Assembly: GCA_030147905.1 (NCBI GenBank)
Contig: JASBUM010000214.1
Coordinates: 1-11,439, forward strand
Direction of reading: 5' to 3'
DNA: 11,439 nt
Source: Acidimangrovimonas sp.
GTDB taxonomy: Bacteria > Pseudomonadota > Alphaproteobacteria > Rhodobacterales > Rhodobacteraceae
Under the pieces are notes generated by a model. The model made no database searches, was not told the DNA's origin, and saw only the letters and a list, made by a program, of their open reading frames with translations. Numbering within the stretch: position 1 is the stretch's first letter; each line of letters opens with the position of its first letter. Position numbers and translations under genes: made by a program. Shown here piece by piece: positions 8,003 through 11,439 of this stretch.

Positions 8003-8137
8003 CGGCCACGGCAAGCGCCCCACACCCGGCATCGCCTTCCCCGCGCCGGTCATCGGCCAGCGCTCCGGGGAAGATGATTGAAATACATCATGATATGTGC
8101 ATGACTTCTCGCCGGGCCCGAGCCATGCCGAGGACCG
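8003..8137 (+). promoter_or_regulatory. Intergenic region with an AT-rich, palindromic candidate promoter/operator for the P450 gene
   Basis: The first half is GC-rich and can fold: CCCC (8039-8042) pairs with GGGG (8067-8070) around an inner GCCG/CGGC hairpin, a possible weak end for the upstream transporter transcript without a T-run. From 8071 to about 8104 the sequence turns A/T-rich and contains TTGAAA (8078-8083) and the perfect palindrome ATCATGAT (8087-8094), with a further ATGAT at 8074-8078. No good -10 box stands at the right distance from TTGAAA. The change in composition suggests the P450 gene has its own promoter. Confidence 0.35.
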
Positions 8138-9562
8138 ATGGGAGAGCGACCTTGCATTGACGGCCACATCCCCGCGCCCTCGGCCCGGGACTGGAGCGCG
8201 ATCGCTCCGCCAGAGCAAATGCTTGCGCCGCCGGCTTTCCTTTACCACTTCATCCGCAATCCGCTTCGTTGCCTGCCGCGCGCGGTCTACGAGGAACCGA
8301 TCGTGCCCTGCCGCATCGCTGGGCTTCGGACGGCCTGGATCACCGACCCCGAACTGACCGAGACTGTCTTCCGTGCCGCCAACGAGGAATTTCCCAAGCC
8401 GCCCCTCGAGCAGCGCGTCTTCGGCGATCCGCTGGGCCAAAGCATCCTGACCGCGCAGGGCGACGACTGGCGATGGCAGCGCCACGCCGTGTCGGGAGCC
8501 TTCCGCCACGAAGAGATCCTGACCTATGTACCCGACATGGCCGGCGCCGCCGCAGACCTGCTGACGCGCTGGCGGGGGCAGGGGGGCGCGGCGCGACGGA
8601 TCGGCCGGGACCTGACCGCGGCGGCCTATGACGCGATCAGCCGCACGTTGTTCGGGTCTATGGCGATGCCCGAGGCGGCCGCGATTCAGCGTGCGGTAGA
8701 GGAATATCTAAACGCGACAAGCTGGGTCATAGCGGCCAGCCTTGCCGGTTTGCCCGACTGGGGCTGGCATCCGGGCCGCGGTCGGCTGCGCCGCGCCGCG
8801 CAGGCGATGCGCCGGGCTGTGGAGGGCATGCTTGATCGTTGGCTGGCGACCGGCGCCGTCGGGGGTGGCCATCTGCTGGCCCGGCTGCTGGCCGCCGAGG
8901 CACCGGAGGGTCGCGGCGCCATCGCGCGCGGGCGGCTCGTCGACAACCTGCTGACCTTTCTCAACGCCGGGCACGAGACCACGGCCAAGGCCCTGATCTG
9001 GACGCTGTTCATCCTGGCGCAGGAGCCCGCCTGGCAGCAGGCATTGCGTGAGGAGGCATTCGCGGTGGCCGGAAACGGGCCGATCGAGGGCCATCACATC
9101 GCGCGCCTGACGCTGACGCGTCAGGTCTTCGAGGAGGCGATGCGGCTTTACGCCCCGGCACCGGTGCTGACCCGGCTCGCACGCGAGGATTGCGAGCTTG
9201 GCGGCCTGCGGATCGAAGCAGGCTCGGTCCTGTTCATCCCCATATGGGCGATCCACCGCCATCGCCGGCTGTGGACCGAACCCGAGCGGTTCCGCCCCGA
9301 GCGGTTCGCCCCCGAGGCGCGCATCGCGATCCGGCGGACGCAATACATGCCCTTCGGATACGGTCCACGGATCTGTATCGGGTCGGTCTTCGCGCGGGTC
9401 GAGGGGATCGCCATGCTGGCGACCCTGTTGCGCGGCGCCGAATTCGCATGGCCCGGCGGCCCCGCGCCCGAGCCGCTGGCGCGGGTCACGTTATGGCCGC
9501 GGGGGGGCATGCGCCTGACGGTGACGCCGCGGCGCAATCTGCCCGGCGCCGGCGGCTTCTGA
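8138..9562 (+). CDS. Cytochrome P450
   Basis: This soluble haem-thiolate monooxygenase of 474 residues would insert one oxygen atom from O2 into an organic substrate, using electrons from a separate redox partner. Hallmarks in order are the C-helix WRWQRH (111-116), with W111 and R115 near the haem propionates; the I-helix oxygen-activating AGHETT (277-282); the K-helix ExxR (E333, R336); PERFRPERF (382-390); and the haem loop FGYGPRICIG (406-415) with axial C413. All key residues are present, so it should be active. There is no membrane anchor. The AGHETT I-helix and PERF pattern recall the CYP4/CYP102-like side of the superfamily, but I cannot name a CYP family or substrate. The ATG has GAGG 4 bp upstream; the ATG at 8219 would remove a plausible N-terminus. 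No ferredoxin or reductase is nearby, so partners must be encoded elsewhere. Confidence 0.95.
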   Translation: MGERPCIDGHIPAPSARDWSAIAPPEQMLAPPAFLYHFIRNPLRCLPRAVYEEPIVPCRIAGLRTAWITDPELTETVFRAANEEFPKPPLEQRVFGDPLGQSILTAQGDDWRWQRHAVSGAFRHEEILTYVPDMAGAAADLLTRWRGQGGAARRIGRDLTAAAYDAISRTLFGSMAMPEAAAIQRAVEEYLNATSWVIAASLAGLPDWGWHPGRGRLRRAAQAMRRAVEGMLDRWLATGAVGGGHLLARLLAAEAPEGRGAIARGRLVDNLLTFLNAGHETTAKALIWTLFILAQEPAWQQALREEAFAVAGNGPIEGHHIARLTLTRQVFEEAMRLYAPAPVLTRLAREDCELGGLRIEAGSVLFIPIWAIHRHRRLWTEPERFRPERFAPEARIAIRRTQYMPFGYGPRICIGSVFARVEGIAMLATLLRGAEFAWPGGPAPEPLARVTLWPRGGMRLTVTPRRNLPGAGGF

Positions 9563-9624
9563 ACGCGACCGGAGGCGAAACCGCCGCACGGGGCGCGGGT
9601 TGCGCGCGGCGCCGAAGACCCGAC

Positions 9625-10068
9625 CTATTCTTTCTCCAGCCGTTTGCGGACACGCTCGTCCAGAGCGGCCCGCGCCTTCGACAGCTTGAGGCGGCTGTCG
9701 CGTGCGCGCTCCGCATCGCTGCCCGCGAGCGCATCGTCCAGCTCCATTTCCAGCTCCATACATTCGAGCCGCGCGTAATAATCCAGCCCCTCCTTGAGGT
9801 GGGCCAGCACGATCAAGCCGGTGGCGATCGGGTGGTTTCCGGTGACATTCGCATCCGGATAGATCCGCCCGTGTTCCAGCTCCACCGCAAGACCGGCGCG
9901 GAATTCCTCGAGCGGTATGTCGTTGGCATCGGCGCCCACATGCTTGCGCACGATCTCGGCCTCATCCTTGTCGACGGATTCATCCGTTTTCTCGCTCCAG
10001 TCCGAGATTCCCAGCTCCCGGCATGTCTTGCGGACCTGTTCCGCAGTGACAAAGACATGATCTGACAT
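9625..10068 (-). CDS. Small conserved protein resembling the DUF5661 family
   Basis: This protein of 147 residues has no known function. I recognise the DUF5661-type core: FRAGLAVELEHG (56-67), then NVTGNHPIATGLIVLAHLKE (74-93) and DYYARLECMELE (96-107). The conserved-looking His and Glu residues (E63, E65, H66, H90, E93) could suit a metal or ligand site, but that is inference. An N-terminal segment (7-50) resembles the helical lead of the family. The C-terminal 40 residues are rich in Asp, Glu, Arg and Lys and probably form a helix. There is no signal peptide or membrane segment. The ATG at 10068 is preferred to that at 10074 because AAGGAG lies 7 bp before the former and only 1 bp before the latter. 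It is convergent with the P450 gene (62 bp apart) and divergent from the ABC gene. Confidence 0.85.
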   Translation of the reverse strand: MSDHVFVTAEQVRKTCRELGISDWSEKTDESVDKDEAEIVRKHVGADANDIPLEEFRAGLAVELEHGRIYPDANVTGNHPIATGLIVLAHLKEGLDYYARLECMELEMELDDALAGSDAERARDSRLKLSKARAALDERVRKRLEKE

Positions 10069-10075
10069 GCACATT

Positions 10076-10081
10076 CTCCTT
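10076..10081 (-). promoter_or_regulatory. Ribosome binding site of the DUF5661-like gene
   Basis: The minus strand reads AAGGAG, 7 bp before the ATG at 10068, which decides between two in-frame ATG codons. Confidence 0.75.
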
Positions 10082-10113
10082 TTCCGAAATCCGAATCCAC
10101 GACCAGACCGGTC

Positions 10114-10139
10114 ACCCGGGACCATTACCCGGGGCCATA
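10114..10139. repeat. 13-bp tandem direct repeat upstream of the DUF5661-like gene
   Basis: ACCCGGGACCATT (10114-10126) is followed at once by ACCCGGGGCCATA (10127-10139), 11 of 13 positions identical. Each copy contains the CCCGGG palindrome. It lies 46 bp upstream of the DUF5661-like start and could be a pair of protein sites; it may equally be a chance duplication in GC-rich DNA. Confidence 0.45.
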
Positions 10140-10225
10140 CCGCCGCGCCGTTCGGGCAGAGCGTCGGGCGGTTGTGCCATGCGCGCAAGCATGCCCAGGC
10201 CAAGCCGCCGCACCCCGGCGGGATC

Positions 10226-10286
10226 GTGCCGCCGCGGGGCAGGCGACAGGCGGGAAACGGCGCGCACGGCGGCCCTGCCGCGGCAC
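10226..10286. repeat. Interrupted 13-bp inverted repeat (possible hairpin)
   Basis: GTGCCGC (10226-10232) pairs with GCGGCAC (10280-10286), and GGCAGG (10238-10243) pairs with CCTGCC (10274-10279), leaving a 5-base bulge on the left arm and a 30-base loop. It could form a stable RNA leader structure or a regulator site. No T-run follows, so it is not a standard terminator. Confidence 0.35.
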
Positions 10287-10313
10287 TTTCGGGCCGATGT
10301 TTCCGGGCGGCAT

Positions 10314-10340
10314 TGTCACATTCTTAAGGCGGATGTGTCA
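10314..10340. promoter_or_regulatory. Candidate operator (imperfect inverted repeat) before the ABC substrate-binding gene
   Basis: TGTCACATTC (10314-10323) and GGATGTGTCA (10331-10340) are inverted copies at 8 of 10 positions around a 7-base spacer. The ends also read TGTCA twice in direct orientation, 22 bp apart, about two helical turns. It lies 30 bp before the ATG at 10370, where a dimeric regulator could act. Confidence 0.4.
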
Positions 10341-10359
10341 GGACGGGCCCGGTGAAGAC

Positions 10360-10363
10360 GGAG
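10360..10363 (+). promoter_or_regulatory. Ribosome binding site of the ABC substrate-binding gene
   Basis: GGAG, continued as GGAGAGG, stands 6 bp before the ATG at 10370 and favours it over the in-frame GTG at 10352, which would add six residues in front of a typical signal peptide. Confidence 0.65.
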
Positions 10364-10369
10364 AGGCCC

Positions 10370-11377
10370 ATGAAACGTATCCTTTCGCTCCTGCTGGCCG
10401 TCGCACTGCTTGCCGGCATGCGGGCGCCGTCCGCGCAGGCGCGGGAATCGCTGGAGATCGGCTATATGCCGATCCTTCCCGTGGCGCAGGTATTCGTCAT
10501 GCTGGAACGCGGGTGGATGGACGCCGCGGGGATCGCGCCACGGATGGTCGGCTTCCAGAGCGGCCCGGCGATGGTCGACGCGCTGCTCGACGGGCGGCTG
10601 GACGCGGTCTATCTTGGGGTGGGGCCGGTGATGGTGGCGCGGGCGCGCGGGGTCAACCTGAAGATCGTCGCGGCCGCGGGAATGAACCAGATCGTGGCCG
10701 TCGCGCGCGGCAATCTCGCGCCCTATTTCGATTCGGATCCCGAAACCGCGATCGCGCGGTTCACCGCCGATCACGGGCGCCGGCCGGTGATCTCTACTTT
10801 TCCGGCGGGTTCGGTCCCCGACACGGTGATGCAATACTGGCTGCGCCGGCAGCTTGGCGTCGATCCCGCCGCGGTCGAGATCGTCCATCAGGGCGCCGCC
10901 GCCGCACAGGCCGCGTTGCTGGCGGGGCGGGCGGATGGAGCGGTGCTGCTCGAGCCGGTGGTGGGGGCCGTGCTGGCCGCAGATGCGCAGGCGCGGATCG
11001 TCAGCCGCGGATCCGCGCTCTTTCCCGAGCAGCCGGGCGCGGTCCTTGCCGTGCGCGAGACGGTCCTGCGCAGCCACGCCACCGCGGTCGAAAAGCTGGT
11101 CAGGGCCCATGTCCGCGCCACCCGGTTGCTGCGCGAGGAGCCTCAGGCCACGGTACCATTGGTTGCCAAATATGTGGGCGGTGGGCGGCTCGACCGCACG
11201 GTCATCGAAGCGGCGATGCGACGTTCGGCGGATTCGTTCATCGCCGACCCGCGCGCCATCGTCGACGGCAGCGAGCGGCTCCAGGCTTTCCAGCAGGAAA
11301 TCGGCACGCTCCGCCGCTGGGTGGACTTTGCACAGCTTTTCGACATGTCGGTCTACGACCGCGTGGTTCCGCGCTGA
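10370..11377 (+). CDS. NitT/TauT-type ABC transporter periplasmic substrate-binding protein
   Basis: This 335-residue secreted binding protein captures a small solute in the periplasm and delivers it to an ABC permease. The family (NMT1/SsuA/TauA/NrtA-like) handles nitrate, sulfonates, taurine, pyrimidine precursors and similar compounds; the ligand is not readable here. A signal peptide (Lys-Arg start, Leu/Ala core) likely ends after SAQA at residue 24. The mature protein starts with the fold's first strand, LEIGYMPILPVAQ (28-40), and continues with the ligand-loop LGVGPVMVARARGV (82-95) and the segment PAGSVPDTVMQYWLRR (145-160) before QLGVDPAAVEIV (161-172), a typical layout. ALLAGRADGAVLLEP (182-196) is another family-typical strand-helix. 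A probable next gene begins 9 bp after the stop, consistent with an ABC operon. The start follows GGAGAGG. Confidence 0.9.
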   Translation: MKRILSLLLAVALLAGMRAPSAQARESLEIGYMPILPVAQVFVMLERGWMDAAGIAPRMVGFQSGPAMVDALLDGRLDAVYLGVGPVMVARARGVNLKIVAAAGMNQIVAVARGNLAPYFDSDPETAIARFTADHGRRPVISTFPAGSVPDTVMQYWLRRQLGVDPAAVEIVHQGAAAAQAALLAGRADGAVLLEPVVGAVLAADAQARIVSRGSALFPEQPGAVLAVRETVLRSHATAVEKLVRAHVRATRLLREEPQATVPLVAKYVGGGRLDRTVIEAAMRRSADSFIADPRAIVDGSERLQAFQQEIGTLRRWVDFAQLFDMSVYDRVVPR

Positions 11378-11386
11378 AGGCGCATC

Positions 11387-11439
11387 ATGACCCGCGCGGG
11401 CCAACGGCCACGACGACCGCAGCCGGCCTCCGATCCTTG
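11387..11439 (+). CDS. Start of a probable downstream ABC transporter gene (partial, cut by the window edge)
   Basis: An open frame begins with ATG 9 bp after the binding-protein stop and stays open to the window end (17 full codons). GAAGG (11376-11380) lies 6 bp upstream. The visible residues (MTRAGQRP and on) are Arg/Pro-rich, typical of the cytosolic lead of a permease. The neighbour suggests the membrane or ATPase subunit of the transporter, but the sequence itself is too short to identify. Confidence 0.45.
   Translation, partial: MTRAGQRPRRPQPASDP

Larger units (their letters stand above)
10082..10359. other. Divergent intergenic region between the DUF5661-like gene and the ABC gene
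   Basis: About 280 bp without a convincing gene; short open frames here have no family resemblance. It holds three repeat structures listed separately: a 13-bp tandem repeat near the DUF5661 side, a long interrupted hairpin in the middle, and an inverted repeat close to the ABC gene. Promoters for both genes should lie here, but I could not identify clear -35/-10 pairs; TTGTCA (10313-10318) is the best -35-like hexamer for the ABC gene. Confidence 0.5.

Noticed and set aside
7409..8509. Minus-strand frame of 366 codons overlapping the MHS-like transporter and the P450 start
   Set aside because: It is a low-complexity Arg/Gln/His-rich translation that spans two well-supported genes and an AT-rich intergenic patch; no domain is visible.
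10316..11404. Minus-strand frame of 362 codons opposite the ABC substrate-binding gene
   Set aside because: It is a shadow frame: Arg/His/Asp-rich, no motif, and the plus strand has a signal peptide, ribosome binding site and family fold.
1..11439. CRISPR arrays, tRNA or rRNA genes, insertion sequences and phage genes
   Set aside because: No regularly spaced repeats, cloverleaf-like segments, transposase motifs or terminal inverted repeats with target duplications were seen.

Overview
The window is GC-rich DNA, with third codon positions strongly biased to G or C. The protein families fit an aerobic alphaproteobacterium, perhaps of the Rhodobacterales or Rhodospirillales. That placement rests on composition, the alphaproteobacterial look of the Rieske protein and the cyo genes; no ribosomal RNA or other marker gene is present.

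Layout. Positions 27-1367 (+) encode a 12-helix major facilitator transporter whose true start may lie left of the window. Positions 1616-2227 (+) encode a complete high-potential Rieske iron-sulfur protein of the cytochrome bc1 type, standing alone without cytochrome b or c1. A candidate hairpin terminator follows. Converging on it from the right is a tightly packed cyoABCD operon (6467 down to 2366, minus strand) for a cytochrome bo3-type ubiquinol oxidase. Diverging from cyoA across about 200 bp is a second transporter, resembling the metabolite:H+ symporter (MHS) branch (6671-8002, +). Then come a complete cytochrome P450 (8138-9562, +), a convergent small DUF5661-like protein (9625-10068, -), and, diverging from it, a secreted NitT/TauT-type ABC substrate-binding protein (10370-11377, +). 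The first codons of a probable next gene of that cluster run off the right edge at 11439.

How the genes fit together. Left of 6467 the theme is the quinol pool. The Rieske protein belongs to the bc1 route from ubiquinol to cytochrome c, and CyoABCD is the direct ubiquinol-to-oxygen route. CyoB keeps the quinol-site, haem, CuB and proton-channel residues, and CyoA lacks the CuA ligands, so the oxidase assignment to quinol is firm. No haem O synthase (cyoE), SURF1 factor or petB/petC is visible. The right part looks like independent accessory units (transporter, P450, DUF5661 protein, ABC uptake), with no redox partner for the P450.

I see no CRISPR array, tRNA, rRNA, insertion sequence or phage gene. 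The content is mostly recognisable families. The less ordinary points are the orphan Rieske gene, unusual His-rich and Gly/Ala-rich tails on CyoD and CyoA, a substituted signature motif in the MHS-like transporter, and several inverted or direct repeats in the intergenic regions.
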